From assembly GCA_905221605.1 (NCBI GenBank), contig CAJNDS010002111.1, forward strand, positions 250,565-314,564: DNA of 64,000 bases. The letters are read 5' to 3'. Every line of letters begins with the position of its first letter. Within the stretch, counting starts at the first letter, position 1. Below the pieces are notes generated by a model that had not been told where the DNA came from, ran no database searches, and saw only the letters and a program-made list of their open reading frames with translations. The stretch comes from Symbiodinium natans (Eukaryota; Sar; Dinophyceae; Suessiales; Symbiodiniaceae). Below are positions 57,101 to 64,000 of this stretch, in pieces. Made by a program: the position numbers and the translations under genes.

Positions 57101-59569
57101 GCTTCTGAAGAGTACCAACTGCGGAGCTTCATGGACAACAAACACTGCATATCATTGCAAAACAAGCAGGGGGGTTGGGGGGGGCGCAGCCCCCCCCATT
57201 TGCAAACACAATGCTCGCATCATGGGTTTGGAAGGGTTTCATACACTTTGAAGCAAGCTTGCCCGGCTCCAATATGTGCTGTGTACTATGAATTGGACTA
57301 TATGACTTGATATATATATATATACACATACATACATACATATGCTTTATTATATTTCATCATATTGTATGATCTCTTACAATATTATATTAGATAAATT
57401 GTATTATGTTATCTTATCTTATATTATATCATATTAAATTATATTAGATTGTGCTATGTGGTACTATACTGTATTATTTTATGTTGCATTGAGCTATATT
57501 ATATGAATATTTATGTTTTTATTTGTGTTCAAATATGTTATATCATATCATATTCTATTTTATTGCAATACATTATTGCATTATACTATATTATATTCTA
57601 TTCTATTAGATTATATTATACATTAGTATATATAATATATTAAATTATATTATATATTAGTATATGATTATCTTATCTTATATTATATTGTATCAATTTA
57701 AATCATATTATATTTTATTTTATTATATATTGTATTATATTATATGATACTATATTGTATATTATATATTATATATTTTTATATTACATTATATCATATT
57801 ATATTATATTATATTATATTATATTATATTATATTATATTATATTATATATTAGAATATTATATTTTATTATATTACATTATACTATGTTTATATAGACA
57901 TATATATATATATACATATTCTTATTTTATACTACATAGTAACTATATCATTATCATGATGTCCAAAACAAGTGGACCGGGAAACCACGGGAACAGGGCG
58001 AGAGGACCACGGGACCAGAGCACCAGAGGACCGTAGGACCAGAGGACCAAGGGACCAGAAGGCCAGAGGACCAGAAGACCAAGCGACCAGAGGCCCAGAG
58101 GACCAGGGGACCAGAGGACCAGGGGACCAGAGGACCAGGGGACCAGAGGACCAGGGGACCAGAGGACCAGGGGACCAGGCGACCAGAAGGCCTGGGGCCA
58201 ACGTTACCAAGGCCACCAAGCCAGGGCCAACGCTAGGAAAAAAAAACACCGGGCCCCACCCAGAACCCAGAACCAAAAAAAGGCCAAAGGCCAAGCCCTA
58301 AACCCTAAACCCCACACCCTAAGCCGGTAACCCCTCGCGAGATCTGAGCCGCGTGCTCTTGCGGGTGATCTTGGGGTTTCGGCTGGCGAACCTGGGAGGG
58401 CAAATCGACCTCTTGGAGCCCATACCGGTTTAGGGTTTCGGGTTTAGGGTTTAGGGTTGAGGGTTTAGGGTTTAGGGTTTAGGGTTTAGGGTTTCGGGCT
58501 TAGGGCTCAGGATTGGCACTTGAGGTTAAGGGCCTATAGGATTGTGGGCGTCGGTTCATTCAGGGTCTCCGGGTTCCTGTCAGCGCACCTCAGCAAGACA
58601 CCAAAGCGCTTGAACCCCTAAACCCTTAACCCTAAACCATAAACCCTACCCCTCAGGCCCGAAGCACGGATGCCACTCAGCACCCCCAAAAGACCCGAAA
58701 CCCGGAACCCTAAACCCTGATCCCTAAACCCTAAACCCTCTAAACCCTCTGAACCCTCTGAACCCTCTAAACCCTCTAAACCCTCTAAACCCTCTAAACC
58801 CTCTAAACCCTCTAAACCCTCTAAACCCTCTAAACCCTCTAAACCCTCTAAACCCTCTAAACCCTCTAAACCCTCTAAACCCTCTAAACCCTAAATTCTG
58901 ATACCCCGAAAAGCCCCCCAACCAGGGCCCAGGCTCAGCCGGGATCCCTTCGCAAGTCACCTGGGGCCGTTGTTGAACCCCAAGGGCGGATCTGCTGCCT
59001 AGGCCCCCCTAGGGTTTAGGGTTTAGGGTTTAGGGTTTAGGGTTTAGGGTTTAGGGTTTAGGGTTTCGGGTTTCGGGTTTCGGGTTTCGGGTTTGGGTTT
59101 CGGGTTGGGGGTTTAGGGTAAGGTTCGTAACCCCTAGAAGTGTTCCACTGAACCCTTTTTGGGCGCCAGGTTTTTCGGGGGGCCTTTGCGGATGGCTTTC
59201 AAAGGGAATTTGGGGTTCACAGCTGCGGCACTAGTCACTAGGCATCCGTGCCCTTGCAGGTCTGGGTGTGGGTTTAGGGTTTAGGGTTTAGGGTTGAGGG
59301 TTGAGGGTTGAGGGTTTAGGGTTTAGGGTTTAGGGTTTAGGGTTTAGGGTTTAGGGTTTAGGGTTTAGGGTTTAGGGTTTAGGGTTTAAGGTTTTAGGTT
59401 TTAGGGTTTAGGGTTTAGGGTTTAGGGTTTAGGGTTTAGGGTTTAGGGTTTAGGGTTTAGGGTTTAGGGTTTAGGGTTTAGGGTTTAGGGTTTAGGGTTT
59501 AGGGTTTAGGGTGCCAAGGGCAACACCCACATCTTGTCATCTTTGACGCTGGAGACGAAGCCCCAGAAC
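45159..59569 (-). CDS. Candidate split gene of unknown function (partial exon set)
   Basis: Exon-like islands on the - strand sit between telomeric arrays, each with AG before and GT or GC after: 59527-59569 (FWGFVSSVKDDKMW), 50817-50852 (WISFDLLDEWP), 49856-49910 (EALAAVQAQRPRWRKDPA), 47957-48030 (ERALEWLPAEYTSSSEIEAA), 46273-46329 (GLSKSSAVAAFREATRT) and 45159-45229 (RTFNSGWSAPKAQAAKAKA, stop TGA). Phases agree between 49856 and 47957 and between 46273 and 45159; the other joints need unseen exons. A MULE-like element and a satellite lie in the large gap. I do not recognise the protein, and the most distal exon may belong to another gene. Confidence 0.4.
46040..46145. repeat. Foldback element FB4
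   Basis: Homologous to 20895-21015 (shared ATAGTAGGATTTCCTT and AAGGTACCCC); arms around GGTACCCC. Confidence 0.5.
46173..46422. repeat. CCCTAAA tract, exon island, then TTTAGGG tract
   Basis: 46173-46236 is CCCTAAA and 46350-46422 is TTTAGGG: opposite orientations on either side of the exon candidate 46273-46329. Confidence 0.85.
46776..47067. repeat. Two CCCTAAA arrays
   Basis: 46776-46893 (with ACTTCTAA and ACTCTAA variants) and 46979-47067, separated by about 85 bases of coding-like DNA. Confidence 0.85.
48083..48262. repeat. TTTAGGG array
   Basis: About 23 units, some variant (TTTAGCA, TGTAGCG). Confidence 0.9.
48415..48890. repeat. AT-rich AGTA-type degenerate repeat
   Basis: Irregular runs of TAGTA, GTAATA and AACAGTA; no gene. 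Confidence 0.6.
49242..49339. repeat. Foldback element FB5
   Basis: About 32-bp arms (GGATGTTC..ACAGTCCTGAAT and its complement, about 26/32 matching) around a core TTTTAATAGGGGGTACT. Confidence 0.8.
49433..49539. repeat. TTTAGGG array
   Basis: About 15 perfect units. Confidence 0.95.
50598..50685. repeat. Foldback element FB6
   Basis: About 30-bp arms (TTCTCAAAATGATGGTCCC... and complement, about 27 matching), short loop. Confidence 0.8.
50716..50940. repeat. CCCTAAA arrays flanking an exon candidate
   Basis: 50716-50806 and 50873-50940, on both sides of 50817-50852. Confidence 0.95.
51980..52049 (+). tRNA. tRNA-Arg-like sequence, probably a pseudogene or SINE head
   Basis: A-box-like TAGCGCAATGG and a perfect B box GGTTCGAATCC (52028-52038) are spaced as in a tRNA, with partly pairing ends (GTCA..TGAC). 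The anticodon arm and T stem pair poorly, and the anticodon cannot be fixed (TCT- or CTA-like). Lies just before the satellite array. Confidence 0.35.
52185..54155. repeat. 240-bp tandem satellite, about 8 copies
   Basis: The landmark GTAATGGAAACAAT recurs at about 52244, 52434, 52782, 53025, 53258, 53537, 53777 and 54017, mostly 233-243 bases apart. Early copies are deleted or fused and one is partly duplicated at about 53297. Because 240 is a multiple of three, long open frames run through the array; these are not supported as genes. Confidence 0.9.
54717..54726. repeat. Target duplication CACCCAGAAC, left
   Basis: Identical to 58257-58266; the bases on either side differ, so the match is exactly 10 bp. 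Confidence 0.7.
54960..55770. repeat. AT-rich TTGAATATTATTG-type repeat
   Basis: Degenerate TATTATTG/TTGTATATT words fill the left interior arm; frames through it are artefacts. Confidence 0.7.
55775..55845 (+). repeat. Internal direct repeat, copy 1
   Basis: About 70 bp, about 85% like 57200-57268 (shared GCATCATGGGTTTGGAAGGG), followed by A11. Brackets the gene fragment. Confidence 0.7.
55999..57000 (-). pseudogene. Frameshifted gene fragment, ASKHA-like
   Basis: From ATG at 57000 the - strand reads MTSRVLLEIGTGKSSLVVRY; the frame breaks near 56880 and resumes as GREISERAQRW, running open to 56314. A second break is followed by LQLPIGPLCLEDALKM and 94 more codons to 55999. LLEIGTGKSSLVV and VVFLGSGSQSL resemble the phosphate-binding motifs of ASKHA-fold phosphatases (Ppx/GppA, GDA1/CD39), a weak call. 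Two disruptions, no telomeric arrays, and position within TIRs suggest a captured, decaying copy. A short intron at the second break is an alternative. Confidence 0.5.
57200..57268 (+). repeat. Internal direct repeat, copy 2
   Basis: Same orientation as 55775-55845; preceded by a GGGGGGGCGCAGCCCCCCC palindrome. Confidence 0.7.
57290..57960. repeat. AT-rich TATATTATATT tract
   Basis: Nearly pure A/T, with a regular ATATT run at 57790-57868. Confidence 0.8.
57976..58192. repeat. GGACCAGAGGACCAG minisatellite
   Basis: About 20 copies of a roughly 10-12 base unit (GGACCAGAG/GGACCAGGG) abutting the right TIR. Confidence 0.85.
58257..58266. repeat. Target duplication CACCCAGAAC, right
   Basis: Directly outside the right TIR. 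Confidence 0.7.
58691..58892. repeat. CCCTCTAAA 9-bp variant array
   Basis: About 17 uniform CCCTCTAAA units after a few CCCTAAA; frames give Gly-Phe-Arg repeats that are artefacts. Confidence 0.95.
59011..59117. repeat. TTTAGGG to TTTCGGG array
   Basis: Changes from TTTAGGG to TTTCGGG units in blocks. Confidence 0.9.
59271..59512. repeat. TTTAGGG array
   Basis: About 33 units, ends about 15 bases from the exon candidate 59527-59569. Confidence 0.95.
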
Positions 59570-60031
59570 CTAGCAGGCGGTGGGCTGAGGGTTTTTCTCG
59601 CGGGGGCCCGAAGCCCCAGAATGGGTTCAGGGTTTAGGGTTTAGGGTTTAGGGTTTAGGGTTTAGGGTTTAGGATTTAGGGTTTAGGGTTTCGGGTTTCG
59701 GTGCTCCCTGACTGCTGTCACCTTGAGCCTCTAACAATTTAAGCCCACTCCTTAATTCCCGCTAGGGCAAAAAACTGACCGCATTCTCCACCCACGGCGT
59801 TCAACTGGCTTGCATTCAATTGGCTGGTTAATACCAATCCATCTGCTGGCTGCGCTGCAAGAGTTCTCTGAGCCAACCGAAGCCCCAAACCCTACAGGTG
59901 AGAGCTCATCCCCTTCCTACGGACCCGATCTTGGGCCTGGCCTCTCATCCTCGTTCTCAGCGGCCTTGCAGGTGCGCGATCCCAAGCAAAACCCTAAACC
60001 CAAGTAAAGAAACTTCATTAAAATGGAGGCC

Positions 60032-62138
60032 CTTAGATGCCCTTCATGAGTATGCACATCCCAGCCTCCCCCTCCTCCTCTTCCTCGACCTCCTCAAGTC
60101 TCCGCTTGGCCATAAGGTTCCGGAGAGGGCAGCCAGTGTGCTGACCACTAGAATTTCCAGGTGCGAAGCTTGAGCCGATGTTGCGGTGAGCAAAGTGCTG
60201 CAACGGACTGATGCATCTTTCGGTGTCTGTGTATGCGTATATGCCTGGGAGGCATCGTCAAGCACGGTGGACCTCTTCCTGTGACTTGACGAGAGCTTGC
60301 CGCTTGTCCTGCGCGACAATCGGGGTGCTGAGCCCAAGTCAGAAAACGAGCATGTCAGTTCGAAGCCTAACATGCCGGGCAGTATTCTCGCACAAGACGA
60401 CCTCATGCCAAGCTGCAACCAAGGATGAAATGCATAATCATGCTTCGTTCAACATGGCGTACAGCCTCAGTCGTCAATGCGTGCCGTGCTCTCCCAGAGA
60501 GATGCCGTACGTTCACAGGCATCAACATAAATACGATAACAATGTCAAAAGAGAGGTACAGCATGCATAGAAGCACAGCAACGAGAAAAGCAATGTCGAG
60601 CAGGACAGGGCCATCTCACTGACCCTTCATCCTGCGAACTTCGCAAGGCACCCTGCTAAAAATGAACTTTCATGTTGGTTGGCTTCTGCCGATCAGTGCC
60701 GCTTTGGGGAAACTCCACTTCATTCCCAAGCCTTGCGCCCCAAATACGCCAATGTCCACATATCCTTGCGCCCTACACCGCTGTGAGCCCTAAAAAAAGG
60801 CCAGAAGCTCCGCCAGTCAGCCTCTGCATCCTCCTGCGCCTGCTTCGTGGAAGACTCCTCTTCTGCTCAGCGCAAGGTCAGCTTTCGGCTTCGGATGGTA
60901 TAGGGCCGTATAGGGTTTGGGGCTTAGGGCTTAGGGCTTGGGGTGGCTGTAGTTTTTGCAGGGTCTTGGAGATTTTTTTGCCATGCATCATGCTGACGTG
61001 GACCTGGTAAGCTGAATTATTGCAATATAAAAAGCAATTGCAATACTGCATTAGAATAGCAGTTGCCGCAATGATAGTATATCCGCCGACCCCGCTGTTG
61101 GGTCGAGCGCCGGGGAAGCCTCTTCCATGGCAAGTGGTGCCCTACCGCCCCCCACCCCCCCGCCACCGCCCCACCCCCCCCCCCACCCCCCACCCACCCA
61201 AAAAAAAAAACCCTCCCACCCCCACCACCAAAATAATCTTTCTTGTACGGTTTTAACTCCCACCTATGCTTGGAGTCTTGGGGGGGTGCTTTACACTGGG
61301 CTTGCAGTCTTGGGGGGGTGCTTTACAGTGGGTAGAGGCAAGTGAACCCCTCTGCCCGGAGCAATGGAATCCTAGGAGTAGCAGGATGGGGGCCATCCAA
61401 CGGAATTGCAGGGCACCGCCTCAGAATCTGGGCTGTGGAAATCAATGTCCAATGTAGGGTTTAGGGTTTAGGGTTTAGGGCTTCATTGCCCAATGGCACG
61501 CTTCCAGGCTCCTGGTCCTGCAGCTCCTTTTTCAGAACCGCCACGCGCTCCTCACAATCAGTACTGTCTGCGGAGCAAGCCCGTTTCCCTGATGCCCACG
61601 GGTACCACTGTTTTGGGAAACGCCCGCAGATGCATCTTCCAAATTCCCAGTATTCAGGAATGGTCGAAAATGGGCTTTTGGGTGTTCACGCAACTAAAAA
61701 GCCACTACGCAACACAGCCGACCGCTTTCTGTCTCCCATGCCCAACAGCAACAGCGGCTCCCCCAGCAACGCCCATGCACCACTATGCTACAAACCGAAT
61801 CCCGACACCCGAAACCCTAAACCCTCAACGCTAAACTAAACCCTGAACCCTCAACCCTAAACTAAACCCTAAACCCTAAACCATAAACCCTGAACCCTCA
61901 ACCCTAAACCCTAAACCCTAAACCCTGAACCCTAAACCCTAAACCCTGAACCCTAAACCCTAAACCCTAAACCCCAAACCCTAAACCCTAAACCCTAAAC
62001 CCCAAACCCTAAACCCTAAACCCCAAACCCTAAACCCTAAACTCAACCCTAAACCCTAAACCCTTTCCTAAAGCCCAAAACCAAGAATTCGGGGGTCCTC
62101 GAGGACAGCGACGGACTTGGTCAGCTCCAGGACCTGTT
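60032..62138 (-). CDS. Candidate split gene, coiled-coil C-terminus
   Basis: Islands on the - strand: 62082-62138 (QVLELTKSVAVLEDPR), 61482-61550 (ERVAVLKKELQDQEPGSVPL) and 60032-60140 (HTGCPLRNLMAKRRLEEVEE plus an acidic run, stop TAA). The last two join in phase 0. The 61482 exon ends GAA directly followed by GCCCTAAACCC, so the 5' splice site would lie in the telomeric repeat itself. A further possible exon is at about 62585-62680. The heptad-like Leu pattern suggests a coiled coil. Identity unknown. Confidence 0.4.
60141..61481. other. Intron or intergenic DNA, no recognised gene
   Basis: Short frames only. A C-rich/A-rich run lies at 61150-61215, and a 45-base direct duplication (TCTTGGGGGGGTGCTTTACA...) at about 61270-61330. 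Confidence 0.4.
61800..62066. repeat. CCCTAAA array with CCCTGAA/CCCCAAA variants
   Basis: About 37 units, mixed variants. Confidence 0.95.
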
Positions 62139-62222
62139 CTTCTCACCCAAACATAGGGACGTCCCTCCCTAAACCCTAAAACCCTAAACCCTAAACCCTA
62201 AACCCCCACCAGAGACTACAGA

Positions 62223-62315
62223 TTGCTTAAGAACCCCCCAAAAACAGAAATATCCTTCCTTAGAAGGGGCAATATAGGGATTTCCATTCTTATTCTTTGG
62301 GGGCTTCTTAAGCAA
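62223..62315. repeat. Foldback element FB7
   Basis: Arms TTGCTTAAGAACCCCCC and GGGGGCTTCTTAAGCAA, core AAGGGGCAATATAGGG. Confidence 0.8.
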
Positions 62316-62480
62316 ATTAGTAGGAGAGCCTAAAGAGTATCATCCTATGATACCCCGATGTCGTCGTAGTATAGTATTACAACATGATGGCCAGCCCCTA
62401 TATTAAGAGCATCATCGTAGCTCATATTCAGGTTTAGGGTTTAGGGCTTACATTATGCACAGAGTGGCTTGGGCTTCGGG

Positions 62481-62795
62481 TTTAGGGTCTATACTATACC
62501 CTACACCCTAAACCCTAAACCCTAAACCCCAAACCCTAAACCCGAAACCCGAAACCCTAAACCCTAAACCCTAAACCCTAAGCGGAAGCATCCCTGCAGC
62601 ACTCCCCGAGGCCAATCGCTCGTTGGGTTGGTCCCAGTTCGAGCCCTGGGGCTGCCTTCGCAAAGCCCTAAGCCGAATCCTAAGCCCGAAACCTTACCGG
62701 GCTTTAGGGTTTAGGGTCTAGGGTCTAGGGTTTTTTAGGGTCTAGGGTTTAGGGTTTAGGGTTTAGGGTTTAGGGTTTAGAGTTTAGGGTTTAGG
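62481..62795. repeat. CCCTAAA/CCCGAAA then TTTAGGG arrays around an exon-like island
   Basis: 62481-62580 CCCTAAA with CCCGAAA, 62700-62795 TTTAGGG with TCTAGGG; the DNA between them is coding-like on the - strand (NWDQPNERLASGSAAG). Confidence 0.8.
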
Positions 62796-64000
62796 GCAAT
62801 CCTGGGGCTTCGGGGGACTGAAAGACTAAGAGGGCCCCTCTCGAATTTCTGGTCCCTTTTAGGGGTTCTGTTTAGCCGTACTATTTAGGGGACCCAAAAA
62901 AAGAGACCAAGAGAACTGCCCGTATCTACCCCAGAGTGTTCATCCCATTGAGGTCCCAGTCCCAGCTCAGGGTGCTTTTCCACAAGCACGCGGGCGAAGG
63001 AAACCCTACACTCTGAAGCCCCAAGCCCGAAACTGACCTTACCCTCAACCCCTAAAGCCCTAAACCCTAAACCCTCTTACTCCCCCACCCCCCCCCCCCC
63101 CCCCGCAAAACCTCTAAAGAAGCGCAACTCCCCGGCCAAAATTTTAAGAGCCTGGCCTGGCTCGTTCTGGACCTGCAGAGTGTGGTTTACGAGTCAGCCC
63201 TGCCCCTTTCAACTCTGCTACCGGTAAGGAAGCCGTGTTGTTTTCGGGTCAGCCTTCAAGGGTCGTATCCTCCGGTCAGACGAAGGGGAGTCGAAGGGGG
63301 CATGCAGTTTCCATACTGGCTGCCAGTCATGAGTGCCAGGTTCTTCCCAGAATGTAAGATGGACCACCCCACGAACCTTCACTCAACATATGCAAACCTT
63401 GCCCGAGCTGTGAGAAGCCCTTCTCTCGAGAAGGCGCCAACGCGAGCAGCTACCGAGCGCACAAGGCCATAGCAGCAAGAAACCTAAGGAGGTCTGGTTA
63501 AGAACAAAAACTTTCTTATAAGGGTAATATAGGAGTTTTTATGTTGGGGTTCTTAAGGAAATGGGCTCTTGAACAGTTCTGAGGTTCAAGAAATTCTGGG
63601 TCTAGGGCGGGAATGGAAAAAGAGGGAAGGCAGGGTGCAACTCCAGAGTGTTGACACGGACCGCTCCGGACGCGTCTGCCTTCCAGAAGGGCCTGAGCCT
63701 CAAAGCAACTTGAAGCCAACAGCTAGCTTCGTGCCGTCGCCGCCAGTCTCTCCACGGCAGTTTGAATTGCAGGGGGGCAGAGACCCGGCTGATACTTTGG
63801 ATTGAGTATGTCGACCTTCAGAGCCTCTGCGCACACTGCATCATGCTGCGGTACAAAACTAAACCCTAAACCCTGAACCCTAAACCCTAAACCCTAAACC
63901 CCACAGGCAACTACAGCCTTCGAGGCCATTCTGTGCCACCACAAGATAGCAGTCACTAACATGCGGAAGCCATCCACTACCCAATGACTGGAATGATTGG
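62796..64000. other. Unassigned DNA with foldbacks and short arrays
   Basis: A foldback-like segment lies at about 62845-62920, another at 63497-63556 (core GGGTAATATAGGAG), a C-run at 63090-63105 and a CCCTAAA tract at 63860-63903. No gene is supported. Confidence 0.4.

Larger units (their letters stand above)
54727..58256. mobile_element. MULE-like TIR element carrying a gene fragment
   Basis: Terminal inverted repeats 54727-54790 and 58193-58256 match at about 55 of 64 positions, including nine T/A residues and CCTARCGTTGGCCCTGGC. They are flanked by the exact 10-bp direct repeat CACCCAGAAC (54717-54726 and 58257-58266). Long TIRs and a 9-11 bp duplication are typical of Mutator-like elements. 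The interior has AT-rich flanks, a 70-bp direct repeat pair and a frameshifted gene piece but no transposase, so it resembles a non-autonomous Pack-MULE. Confidence 0.7.

Noticed and set aside
57932-58301. Overlapping proline/glycine-type frames over GGACCAG repeats
   Set aside because: Minisatellite translation, open on both strands.
58724-58960. Gly-Phe-Arg repeat protein
   Set aside because: Translation of the CCCTCTAAA array.
19103-63903. A true chromosome end
   Set aside because: Arrays are short, in both orientations, and interrupted throughout by exons and transposons; none is terminal in the window.

Overview
The window looks like nuclear DNA of a dinoflagellate, probably a Symbiodiniaceae-like species. 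The reasons are plant-type TTTAGGG telomeric repeats, a mixture of GT, GC and GA 5' splice sites, pieces that match the 3' half of the dinoflagellate spliced leader, and two very large retrotransposon polyproteins with unusual accessory domains. No bacterial operon, rRNA gene or CRISPR array is present.

Region 1 (1 to about 16.26 kb, + strand) is a GC-rich Ty3/gypsy-like retroelement, cut by the left window edge. It has gag with two CCCH fingers, a retropepsin split by a +1 shift, then a pol whose order is abnormal: RT thumb, RNase H, integrase, a degenerate methyltransferase-like stretch, and only then the RT fingers and palm with YVDD. Downstream it carries a Tpt1/KptA-like RNA 2'-phosphotransferase domain, C2H2 and RanBP2-type fingers, a membrane segment, a SWIM finger and a PLD/Zucchini-like nuclease domain, in overlapping frames.

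Region 2 (17.4 to 42.3 kb, - strand) is one DEAD-box RNA helicase gene broken into at least 22 tiny exons (30 to about 130 nt). All SF2 motifs from Q to HRIGR can be read in order, and most neighbouring exons join in phase. Its introns are filled with TTTAGGG-type arrays, foldback elements and low-complexity tracts. One intron holds a complete 9,927-bp Ty1/copia element (23380-33306, - strand) with 229-bp LTRs differing at one base and a 5-bp TAGGG target duplication inside a telomeric-repeat tract. Its polyprotein contains a duplicated retropepsin, a C5-methyltransferase-like domain and a 2OG-Fe(II) dioxygenase-like domain between integrase and RT.

Region 3 (45.1 to 63 kb) has the same texture. 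Small exon-like islands on the - strand (unknown proteins, with C-termini at 45159 and 60032) lie between telomeric-repeat arrays. A 240-bp satellite fills 52.2-54.15 kb. A 3.53-kb element (54727-58256) has 64-bp terminal inverted repeats, a 10-bp target duplication and a frameshifted gene fragment, and resembles a Pack-MULE. Most open frames in repeat tracts and opposite GC-rich coding regions are artefacts.
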